This document shows, piece after piece, positions 27,115 through 34,434 of a stretch of 64,000 nucleotides of DNA. The number at the start of each line of letters is the position of its first letter. Within the stretch, counting starts at the first letter, position 1. The notes below the pieces were generated by a model, which saw only the letters and a program-made list of their open reading frames with translations, searched no databases and had not been told where the DNA came from. The DNA lies in contig NZ_FOWC01000024.1 of assembly GCF_900115345.1 (NCBI RefSeq), positions 1 through 64,000 on the forward strand. Direction: 5' to 3'. The position numbers and the translations under genes are program-made. This stretch comes from Amycolatopsis rubida (lineage in GTDB: Bacteria > Actinomycetota > Actinomycetes > Mycobacteriales > Pseudonocardiaceae).

Positions 27115-27304
27115 GCGGGGAACCCTGAGAGGGTGTTTCGAAACCCGGCGGCGTGGCCGGGCGTTAGCTGTGATACCGGGGCGGCGTGGCGTTTATCGGG
27201 CGGTTGTGTGCAAGCTGCCGTGTAACACACGGATTCAGCGACTGACCACGCGGGTTTCGAAACACTCTCTGAGGGAATCTGATTCCGTCAGGGTTCCCCT
27301 CACG
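27115..27304. repeat. Second copy of the palindromic repeat, split by a MITE
   Basis: Left part 27115-27128 (GCGGGGAACCCTGA) and right part 27270-27304 (TGAGGGAATCTGATTCC then GTCAGGGTTCCCCTCAC) rejoin into a palindrome with the same GAGGGAATC-T-GATTCC core as the element at 6668-6718. The arms outside the core differ (AACCC here, CCACC there), so the family conserves structure rather than exact sequence. The break is the 141-bp insertion listed separately. Confidence 0.7.
27129..27269. mobile_element. 141-bp MITE with 19-bp terminal inverted repeats and TGA target duplication
   Basis: The ends are GAGGGTGTTTCGAAACCCG (27129-27147) and the complement of GAGAGTGTTTCGAAACCCG (27251-27269), 18 of 19 matching. 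The direct repeat TGA flanks it at 27126-27128 and 27270-27272; deleting the insert plus one TGA restores the palindrome described above, which shows both ends exactly. A 3-bp TNA duplication and GTGTTTCGAAA-type ends suggest mobilisation by an IS5-family transposase (ISL2 or IS1031 group). It has no coding capacity. Confidence 0.85.
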
Positions 27305-27362
27305 CGCCCGAACGCGCCTGAACGCGCTGACCGGCACTGCGCTGGCGCCACGCGCGCGTCGC

Positions 27363-27375
27363 TTTCTGGACCTGT
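27363..27375 (+). promoter_or_regulatory. TauR-like site before the amidohydrolase operon
   Basis: TTTCTGGACCTGT, nearly identical to the site at 24296-24310 on the other strand. It lies 62 bp before the GTG of the amidohydrolase gene. This links that operon to pta/ald and tpa. Confidence 0.55.
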
Positions 27376-27437
27376 TCGCGGGCCGGCTCCCCCGGCACTG
27401 TCGTGGGGGCAGGACACGTGGACAAGGAGGTCCCATC

Positions 27438-29102
27438 GTGGGCGAACCCGCGGTATCCGCTCGTCCGGCCCCCGACCTGGTGGTGCTCGGGGGCACGGTG
27501 CTGACTCTCGACCGGGGCGGGACGCGGGCGTCCGCGCTCGCCGCCCGCGACGGCCGGATCACCCACGTCGGCGACGACCGGTCGATCGCCGCTCTCGCCG
27601 GTCCCGGAACGACAGTGCTCGACCTGGCCGGGCGCACCGTGATACCGGGCTTCGTGGAGTCGCACAACCATCCGTCGTTCTTCGGCATGGCGCTGGCCGC
27701 CCCGGTCGACGCCGGAAGCCCGCCCAACGACCGGATCAGCGATATCGCCGGCCGCGTCCGGCAGGCGGCGCGCGAGTTCGGCCCCGGCGAATGGATCAAG
27801 GGTTTCCGTTACGACGACACGCTTCTCGCCGACAACCGGCATCCCGTCCGGCACGACCTGGACCCGGCTTCTCCGCACAACCCGGTCCTGCTCACCCACG
27901 TGACCGGGCACTTCAGCGTGGCGAATTCCGCCGCGCTGCGAGCCGTCGGCATCACCGCGGCCACGCCCGACCCGCCCGGCGGCGTCATCGCCCGCGACGA
28001 ACGCGGCGAACCGACCGGCCTCCTCATCGAGACCGCGGCGTTCCTGGTCAACTCCGCGATGCCCGCGCAAGGCCCCGGCGAACTGGCCGCGGCACTCCAG
28101 CTCGCCGACGCCGAGTATCTGCGCAACGGCGTCACTTCGGTGCACGACACCGGAATCGGCCTGATCGGCGGCGAACAGGAACTCGCCGCCTACCGGATGC
28201 TGACCCGCGCCGGAAAGCTGCGCACCCGCGTCCACGGCTACCTCTTCCACACCCTCCTGCCCGGCCTCGCCGAGGGCGCCCCCGAATCGCCGGACCCGTC
28301 CAACCCGGACGGCTTCACCATGAACGGCATCAAGATCGTCGCGGACGGCTCGATCCAGGGCCGCACCGGCTGCCTGGCCGAGGGCTACACCTGCGACCCC
28401 GGCGAGCACGGCATGATGCTGCTCGAACCAGACGACCTGTCCCGCCGCATCGCCGCGCTCGACGCCGCCGGCTGGCAGGTCGCGGTGCACGGCAACGGCG
28501 ATGCCGCGATCGACGCCATCATCGACGGCTACGCCCGGCTCGGCGCGCCCGAAGGCACCGGCCGCCGCCACCGCATCGAACACTGCCAGACCGCCCGCGA
28601 GGACCAGCTCGACCGGATGGCCGAAAACGGCATCGCCGCGTCGTTCTTCATCAAGCACGTCTACTACTGGGGCGACCGGCACCGGGACGTTTTCCTCGGC
28701 CCGGAACGCGCTCGCCGGATCAGCCCGCTCGCGTCGGCCCGCTCCCGCGGAATCCGCTTCGGACTCCACTCCGACACCCCGGTCACCCCGGTGCCGCCGC
28801 TGGAAGGCATCTGGTGCGCCGTCGCCCGGCAAACCAGCTCCGGCCAGCTCCTCGGCCCGGAACAGGCGATCGACGTCGAAGCCGCCTTGCGCGGTTACAC
28901 CATCGACGCCGCGTACCTGGCTGGCGAGGAAGCCGTGAAGGGCAGTCTCGAAATCGGCAAGCTCGCCGATCTCGTCGTGCTGTCCGAGGACCCGACCACA
29001 GGGGACCCGAACCGGATCCGGGACCTGACCGTCGACGCCACGGTGATCGGCGGACGGCTGGTCTGGCAACGCGATCCGGTACCGGCCGGAGGCGACCGAT
29101 GA
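27438..29102 (+). CDS. YtcJ-like metal-dependent amidohydrolase
   Basis: 554 aa amidohydrolase_3 family enzyme. The metal-site HxH is His76-Asn-His78 in FVESHNHPSFFG. Other ligand regions are HVTGHFSVANS, QVAVHGNGDAAIDAII and RIEHCQTAREDQ, with a late Asp in FGLHSDTPVTP. Such enzymes hydrolyse C-N bonds of amides or related compounds in the cytoplasm. AAGGAGG precedes the GTG start. It leads an operon with a DUF3311 protein and an SSS symporter and has a TauR-like site upstream, so it may release taurine or a related amine from an N-acyl derivative; that role is inferred. Confidence 0.8.
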   Translation: MGEPAVSARPAPDLVVLGGTVLTLDRGGTRASALAARDGRITHVGDDRSIAALAGPGTTVLDLAGRTVIPGFVESHNHPSFFGMALAAPVDAGSPPNDRISDIAGRVRQAAREFGPGEWIKGFRYDDTLLADNRHPVRHDLDPASPHNPVLLTHVTGHFSVANSAALRAVGITAATPDPPGGVIARDERGEPTGLLIETAAFLVNSAMPAQGPGELAAALQLADAEYLRNGVTSVHDTGIGLIGGEQELAAYRMLTRAGKLRTRVHGYLFHTLLPGLAEGAPESPDPSNPDGFTMNGIKIVADGSIQGRTGCLAEGYTCDPGEHGMMLLEPDDLSRRIAALDAAGWQVAVHGNGDAAIDAIIDGYARLGAPEGTGRRHRIEHCQTAREDQLDRMAENGIAASFFIKHVYYWGDRHRDVFLGPERARRISPLASARSRGIRFGLHSDTPVTPVPPLEGIWCAVARQTSSGQLLGPEQAIDVEAALRGYTIDAAYLAGEEAVKGSLEIGKLADLVVLSEDPTTGDPNRIRDLTVDATVIGGRLVWQRDPVPAGGDR

Positions 29103-29338
29103 TCCGGAGCTGGCCGAGCCTGTGCGTCGGGCTCGGCGTCCCCGCGGTCGCGATCCTCGGCGGAATCCCGCTGGCGGCGGGCTCGCCCGCGACCGTCGCC
29201 GGGTTCCCGCTGGTGTTCTTCTGGATGTTCCTCTGCTTCCCGCTGACCACCCTGTGCCTGTGGATCAGCTGGCGGTTCTTCGACCGCGAGCACTATCCGG
29301 CGGACAAGCCTCCGGCGAAGGAGGACCAGCCATGCTGA
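29099..29338 (+). CDS. DUF3311-type small membrane protein
   Basis: 79 aa with two hydrophobic helices (VGLGVPAVAILGGIPLA and PLVFFWMFLCFPLTTLCLWI) and a charged tail ending KEDQPC. Small proteins of this kind are regularly encoded directly before sodium:solute symporters and are thought to be accessory subunits. ATG overlaps the amidohydrolase stop, and its own stop lies inside the symporter start region. Confidence 0.75.
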   Translation: MIRSWPSLCVGLGVPAVAILGGIPLAAGSPATVAGFPLVFFWMFLCFPLTTLCLWISWRFFDREHYPADKPPAKEDQPC

Positions 29339-30771
29339 TTCTCATCGTCGCGGTCGTGATGGGGCTGTCGATCCTGCTGGCGCTGTGGGCGGGCCGCTCG
29401 GCGCGCGGCGGCGGGATCTCCGAGTTCCTGGTCGGCGGCCGCTCGTTCCCGCCGTGGCTGCTGTACTTCCTGGCGGTCGGCGAGGTGTACAGCATCGGCA
29501 CGATGATCGGCTTCCCGAGCGGCATCTACGCCCACGGCGCGAGCTACGGGATCTGGTTCCTCGGCTACATCCTGCTCGCCTACTCGCTGGGCTACTTCCT
29601 CGCCCCGCTGGTCTGGCGCGCGGCGCGCAAGCACGACGCGATGACCGTCCCGGACGTCTTCGGCCGCCACTACGGCAGCCGGACGCTGGAGCTGATCACC
29701 TGCGTGACGATGCTGATCGCGCTCGTGCCGTGGGGCCAGTACCAGTTCATCGGCCTGCAAGTGGTGCTGAGCAACCTCGGGCTGAACCTGACGCCCGTGC
29801 AGTGCGTCATCCTGGCCGGGATCATCGCGTTCGCCTACATCGCCGTGTCCGGCATCCGCTCCCCCGCGTTCGTGTCGATCCTCAAGGACGCGTTCATGCT
29901 GCTCGGCGTGGTGCTCGTCGGCCTCGCCGCGGTGCTGGTCGCCGGCGGGACGTCCGGGGTCACCGGGCCGGCGGCGCTGGCCAGGGCGCAAACCACGATG
30001 GGCGGCCAGGACCTCTGGTTCGCGATGACCACGATCCTGTTCCAGAGCGTGGTCTTCTACCTCGGCTTCGGCGGCGCGTACGTGTTCCCGGCGCGCTCCG
30101 AGCGGGCGGTGAAGAGTTCGACGGTGTGGATGCCGCTGTACATGCTCATCTACCCGTTCCTCGTCTTCGCCGCCTACTACGGCCTCAAGCAGCACCCCGG
30201 GCTGAAGAACCCGAACACGGTCTTCATGGTGACCGCGAAAGGCCTTCTCCCGGAACCGGTTCTGGGTCTCGTGGCGGCCGGCGCCGCGTTGTCCGGCGTG
30301 CTGGTGCTGTCCGCGACGGCGTTGGCGATCGGCGGCATGGTCAGCCGCAACCTGGCCCCGAACGTCCGGCCCGCGGCGCAACGGCGCTGGACGGTCGTGG
30401 CGGTGGCGGTGTTCCTGGTGCTCGCCGCCGTGCTCACGCTGACCGCCTCGACGCTGATGCTCACCGTGCTGAACCTGACCTACAACCTGCTGGCCCAGGT
30501 CGTCCCAGGCTGGCTGGCGATCCTGTTCGCCCGGCGGGTGCGCACGGCCGCGATCGCGACCGGCATGGTGGTCGGCGTGGTGACCGCGGTCGTCCTGTAC
30601 GCCACCGGCGTGACGCTCGGCGGCCTCAACACCGGTCTGGTGTCGATGGGCGTGAACCTGCTGATCGTGTTCGGCTGGAGCCTGCTCGCTCCCGGCCGGC
30701 GACGGTCGCCCATCGCCTTGGAGAGCGGCACAGGGGTGGCAGCGAGCCCGGCCGCGGCAGCCGCGCGCTGA
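29332..30771 (+). CDS. Sodium:solute symporter (SSS family)
   Basis: 479 aa with about 12-13 membrane helices. SSS landmarks: EFLVGGRSFPPWLLYFLAVG after helix 1, TVPDVFGRHYGSRTLELIT and GQYQFIGLQVVLSNLG. It imports an organic solute with Na+. GAAGGAGG precedes the ATG. With DUF3311 and the amidohydrolase it looks like an uptake-and-hydrolysis unit. Acetate/proline/pantothenate-type substrates are common in the family; a sulfonate or N-acylamine is suggested by context only. Confidence 0.85.
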   Translation: MLILIVAVVMGLSILLALWAGRSARGGGISEFLVGGRSFPPWLLYFLAVGEVYSIGTMIGFPSGIYAHGASYGIWFLGYILLAYSLGYFLAPLVWRAARKHDAMTVPDVFGRHYGSRTLELITCVTMLIALVPWGQYQFIGLQVVLSNLGLNLTPVQCVILAGIIAFAYIAVSGIRSPAFVSILKDAFMLLGVVLVGLAAVLVAGGTSGVTGPAALARAQTTMGGQDLWFAMTTILFQSVVFYLGFGGAYVFPARSERAVKSSTVWMPLYMLIYPFLVFAAYYGLKQHPGLKNPNTVFMVTAKGLLPEPVLGLVAAGAALSGVLVLSATALAIGGMVSRNLAPNVRPAAQRRWTVVAVAVFLVLAAVLTLTASTLMLTVLNLTYNLLAQVVPGWLAILFARRVRTAAIATGMVVGVVTAVVLYATGVTLGGLNTGLVSMGVNLLIVFGWSLLAPGRRRSPIALESGTGVAASPAAAAAR

Positions 30772-30772
30772 G

Positions 30773-30825
30773 GGTGTCGTGCAGTGTCTATGCCGGTGAG
30801 AACCGGCATAGACACTCACGACACC
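30773..30825. terminator. Strong hairpin between convergent operons
   Basis: Arms of 25 and 24 nt with a single bulge and a GAGA loop (30798-30801); the inner stem is GTGTCTATGCCGGT and its complement. It starts one base after the symporter stop and runs through the stop codon of the convergent VWA gene, so it can terminate both transcripts. Confidence 0.75.
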
Positions 30826-32489
30826 AGTCCGAGGATCTCACGAAACGTCCGGAATCCCGTATCCCCCTCGGCCTCCACCACCACACTGCGGCGGTAGTAC
30901 GCGCTGAGGTCGAGACCGACCCCGATGCCGTACACCTCCGTGTCGCTCCGCTCCAGCCCGTCAGCCACCTGCACCAGATGGCGATCAAGGTAACGCTCCT
31001 CATTGGCCAGCGCGGTCGCGCCGTCCATCGGACTTCCGTCCGACAGCACGAAAACCAGCCGCCGCCGAGCCTCCCATCCCCGTGCCCGTTCAGCCGCCCA
31101 CGCCAACGCCTCGCCGTCGACGCCCTCGCGGAACAGATCGGCCTTGAGCAACGCCGCGACGTCCCGCCGCGCGCGCCGCCACGGTGTCGCCGCGTCCTTG
31201 AACACCAGGTGCCGACGCTCGTTGAGCCGCCCTGGCTGCTTCGGCCGCCCGGCACGCATCCAGTCCCGCCGCGCCCGGCCGCCGTGCCAGGCACCCGTCG
31301 TGAAGCCGAGGATTTCGCAACCGGCCCCGGCGAGATCGAGCGCGCGAGCGAACAGATCGACCAGCACCGCGACGGTTTCCCGGTGCGCCTTCATCGAACC
31401 GGAGCAGTCGATCAGGAAGGTGACCAGCACGTCGGCGACCGGTTCGGTCCGCTCGACCCGGAACACCCGACGGTCCGCAGGCGTCGCGATCAACCGCGCG
31501 AGGGCCCGGCCGTCGATCTGGCCCTCCTCCTGCGCACCGTCCCAGCCGGACCGCTCCGGCTCGGCGAGCACCGCCGTGAGTTCCCGCGCGAGCCGGGCCA
31601 CGTTGACGCCCTGCTTCGCCACCCGGGCGTCAAGCCGTTCGCGCAACTCGCGCAGCAATTCCGGCCGCACCAACGGTCCCGCCCGGTCCTCGCGGTCGTA
31701 GTCGGTGGTGAAAACCCGATACGACCCGGCCGCCACCGGCCCGTCGTGGTCGCCGAGACCCGCGGCACCGCCTTCCTCGGCGCCGGTTTCGTCGTCGAAA
31801 TCCAGCAGCAGCGCGTACGCCGCGGTGTCTTCTTCGTCCTCGGAATCTTCGGGCTTCTCCGGCTCTAGCAGCCCGGCGACCGTCTCGGCCAGCGCCCGCG
31901 CATGCTCCGCGAACGCCGCCTGATCAGCCCGGTTCCGCCGGAGCCCGGCCAGCTGCGCACCGAGCATCGGCGCGATCGCCGCACGGGTCGCCTCGATCAG
32001 GTCCTCGGTCTCTTCCACGACCGGCTCGCCGGTGATCCGCGCCCGCGCCACCTGCGCGACGGTGTAAAGCAGCACCCCGCGCGCGGTCTCGGTCAGTCCA
32101 TTGTGGTGCGCCGAGAGCGACCAGCGTTCGTGCCGCCGCCGCACATTCGCCGTCACGCCCGGAAAACCAGCCGGAACCAGCGACTCCACCCGGAACTGCT
32201 CCAGCAGCTCGAACAGCAGCCGCTCGACACCGCCGTCCGGCCGCAACCGCTTGTGCAGCTCCCGATCGGACCGGCTCAGATGCAGCGCCATCCCGTCCGC
32301 CGCACCGCGGAAGGACTGCACGTCCTCGTCCGCCGAGCGCAAATGCGGCGCGGGCGCCGGAGCCGGACGGGTGCCGCGATGCAAGCGCCCGCCCCGGAAA
32401 TGCGCGTCCGGCACCCCGCTGACCGCCCGGATCGCCGCCGCGGACAGCTCCTCGACCTGCTGGCGCCGCCGGGTCTCGGGCGTGCTCAC
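30816..32489 (-). CDS. CobT-like VWA-domain protein
   Basis: 557 aa. N-terminal helical part, an acidic linker around EKPEDSEDEEDTAAY, and a C-terminal von Willebrand A domain with MIDAS motif DCSGSMKAHRET. LSDGSPMDGAT and ERYLDRHLVQV are highly characteristic of CobT. CobT with CobS and CobN inserts cobalt into hydrogenobyrinate a,c-diamide. Here the CobS partner is next door but no CobN or other corrin genes are visible. GTG start overlaps the stop of the CobS-like gene. The VWA/AAA pair could instead mature or remodel another metalloenzyme. Confidence 0.8.
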   Translation of the reverse strand: MSTPETRRRQQVEELSAAAIRAVSGVPDAHFRGGRLHRGTRPAPAPAPHLRSADEDVQSFRGAADGMALHLSRSDRELHKRLRPDGGVERLLFELLEQFRVESLVPAGFPGVTANVRRRHERWSLSAHHNGLTETARGVLLYTVAQVARARITGEPVVEETEDLIEATRAAIAPMLGAQLAGLRRNRADQAAFAEHARALAETVAGLLEPEKPEDSEDEEDTAAYALLLDFDDETGAEEGGAAGLGDHDGPVAAGSYRVFTTDYDREDRAGPLVRPELLRELRERLDARVAKQGVNVARLARELTAVLAEPERSGWDGAQEEGQIDGRALARLIATPADRRVFRVERTEPVADVLVTFLIDCSGSMKAHRETVAVLVDLFARALDLAGAGCEILGFTTGAWHGGRARRDWMRAGRPKQPGRLNERRHLVFKDAATPWRRARRDVAALLKADLFREGVDGEALAWAAERARGWEARRRLVFVLSDGSPMDGATALANEERYLDRHLVQVADGLERSDTEVYGIGVGLDLSAYYRRSVVVEAEGDTGFRTFREILGLVS

Positions 32490-33430
32490 GCCGCGGCCAG
32501 CTCCAGGTCGAAGCAGCGCTGGAAGTACTCGGCGACGACCGGGCGTTCGGCCTCGTCGCATTTGTTGAGGAAGGTCAGCCGGAACGCGAGCGCCGGATCG
32601 CCGAAGATCTCGCAGTTCTCCGCCCACGTGATGACCGTGCGCGGCGACATCAGCGCGGACAGGTCGCCGGCCCGGAACCCCTCGCGGGTCAGCCCGGCGA
32701 CCGCCACCATCGCTTCGGCGAACTGCTCGGTCGTCCGCGGCACGCGCGCCCGCACGATCGCGGCTTCCTCTTCCGGCGCCAGGTAATCGAGCGCGGCGAC
32801 GATGTTCCACCGGTCGATCTGCGCGTGGTTGAGCCGCTGAACGCCGTGGTAGAGCCCGTTGAGATTGCCCAGCCCCACGGTGTTGGCCGTGGCGAACAGC
32901 CGGAAACCCGGATGCGGGCGCAGCACGGTGTTGCTGTCGATCAGGGTGAACCTGCCGTCCCGTTCGAGCAGCCGCTGGATGACGAACATGACGTCCGGCC
33001 GCCCCGCGTCGTACTCGTCGAGGATCAGCGCGGTCGGCCGCCGCAGCGACCACGGCAGGATGCCCTCGCGGAACTCGGTGACCTGCTTGCCTTCGCGCAG
33101 CACCACCGCGTCCTTGCCGACGAGGTCGAGCCTGCTGAGGTGCCCGTCGAGGTTCACCCGCAGGCACGGCCAGTTCAGCCGCGCCGCGACCTGCTCGACG
33201 TGCGTGGACTTGCCGGTGCCGTGCAGTCCCTGCACGAGCACGCGCCGGTTGTGCGCGAACCCGGCCAGCAAGGCGAGCGTCACGTCCGGGTTGAACCGGT
33301 AGGCCGGATCGATCTCGGGCACGTGCTCGTCCGGCTCGGAGAAGGCCGGGACCATCAGGTTCGAGTCGATGCCGAACGCGTCGCGCACGGCGATCCGGGC
33401 GTCGGGGCCGTTGCCGCACAACGGGTTCAT
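32486..33430 (-). CDS. CobS-like AAA+ ATPase (MoxR superfamily)
   Basis: 314 aa. Walker A GLHGTGKSTHVEQVAARLNWP, Walker B ALILDEYDAGRPDVMFVIQ and sensor FRLFATANTVGLGNLNGLYHG are almost the textbook CobS sequence, preceded by EIDPAYRFNPDVTLALLAGFAHNRR. It hexamerises with CobT to drive metal chelatase work. It lies 13 nt behind the IclR stop on the same strand, so both may be under the control region before xsc. Confidence 0.85.
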   Translation of the reverse strand: MNPLCGNGPDARIAVRDAFGIDSNLMVPAFSEPDEHVPEIDPAYRFNPDVTLALLAGFAHNRRVLVQGLHGTGKSTHVEQVAARLNWPCLRVNLDGHLSRLDLVGKDAVVLREGKQVTEFREGILPWSLRRPTALILDEYDAGRPDVMFVIQRLLERDGRFTLIDSNTVLRPHPGFRLFATANTVGLGNLNGLYHGVQRLNHAQIDRWNIVAALDYLAPEEEAAIVRARVPRTTEQFAEAMVAVAGLTREGFRAGDLSALMSPRTVITWAENCEIFGDPALAFRLTFLNKCDEAERPVVAEYFQRCFDLELAAA

Positions 33431-33443
33431 CAGGGGACCTCCG

Positions 33444-34289
33444 TCAGGACGGGATGCTGTCGGCGTCGTCGGCCGATCCCTCGGCCTCGACGTCCTTGAT
33501 CGCTTCGGCGGCCCGCTGCAACGCGGGAAGCGCCTGCAAAGCCTTGTCGGCGGTGAGCCGCATGACCGGGGCCTGCACCGCCACCGCCAGATTGGACCGC
33601 CCGCTGCGGCTGGGCACCAGCACCGCCACGCAGACGAGCCCGGGCAGGAATTCCTCGTCGTCGAGGGCGAATCCGTCGCGCCGGATCCGGGCGAACTCCT
33701 CTTCCAGCGCGTCGAGATCGGTGACTGTCTTGGCGGTGTACTGCTTCAGCGGAGCGTGCGCGAGAAGCTTGCGCCGCTGCGCCGGGCTCATCTGGGACAG
33801 GATGATCTTGCCGCTGGCCGAGCAGTGGATCGGCACGCGCGAGCCCGGCCGCAGGTAGAACCGCAGCGGTTCGGGGGTTTCGACACGGTCGAGGTAGACG
33901 ATCTCGCTGCCGGACAGCGCGGTGATGTTGCAGCTCTCCCCCAGCTCGTCGACCAGATGGCTGAGCACCGCGCGCCGCGCGCCGTGGTGCGTCGCGTTGA
34001 GCAGCAGGTTCTCCGCGAGGCGGCGCAGCCGGTCGCCGGTGCCGTAATGCCGTCCGTCGGCCTGGCGCACGAGCAGGCCCGCGCCTTCCAGCTGCTGCAG
34101 CATCCGGTGCAGCGTCGGCTTCGGCAGGCCGGTCTCCTCGACCAGGCTCTGCAGCGTCACCAGCTGGTCCTTCGCCGCGATCAGCTCAAGCAGCGCGAAC
34201 AGCCGCATGGTCGGGGTGTCTCCGTCGAGGCCCGCGCCGTCCGGCTCGCGCACGAGTTCCACGGCGCTGGTCTTCCGCAACTCACTCAC
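33444..34289 (-). CDS. IclR-family transcriptional regulator
   Basis: 281 aa. HTH at residues ~30-90 (LFALLELIAAKDQLVTLQSL, TGLPKPTLHRMLQQLEGAGLL) and the IclR effector domain (DELGESCNITALSGSEIVYLDRVE, PIHCSASGKIILS). Divergent from xsc with about 145 bp between, so it is the likely local regulator of xsc and of the cobST-like genes downstream of it. I start at GTG (VSELRKTS); the first possible start would add 13 residues. Confidence 0.85.
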   Translation of the reverse strand: MSELRKTSAVELVREPDGAGLDGDTPTMRLFALLELIAAKDQLVTLQSLVEETGLPKPTLHRMLQQLEGAGLLVRQADGRHYGTGDRLRRLAENLLLNATHHGARRAVLSHLVDELGESCNITALSGSEIVYLDRVETPEPLRFYLRPGSRVPIHCSASGKIILSQMSPAQRRKLLAHAPLKQYTAKTVTDLDALEEEFARIRRDGFALDDEEFLPGLVCVAVLVPSRSGRSNLAVAVQAPVMRLTADKALQALPALQRAAEAIKDVEAEGSADDADSIPS

Positions 34290-34335
34290 GTTCCGAAAAG
34301 TAGCACATCCTGTCTCGTTTTCCAGCAACTGCCGG

Positions 34336-34388
34336 TTGACCTCCCGTGCGCGGCGTCCTATCGTCCGTCGTGTTCAACTTTTACGAAC
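34336..34388 (+). promoter_or_regulatory. xsc promoter and possible IclR site
   Basis: TTGACC (34336-34341), 17-bp spacer, TATCGT (34359-34364): a good vegetative promoter, 70 bp before the xsc ATG. GTTC-N9-GAAC at 34372-34388 immediately downstream is an imperfect palindrome in the position expected for repression. No TTCTGG motif is seen here, unlike the other sulfonate genes. Confidence 0.6.
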
Positions 34389-34434
34389 CTCACGTACCGA
34401 AAACCAAGACTTTCAGCGTCGAAGGAGTTCAACC

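Noticed and set aside
30772..34434. Cobalamin riboswitch near the cobS/cobT-like genes
   Set aside because: Intergenic regions are too short or are filled by a hairpin and promoter; no B12-box-like sequence was seen.
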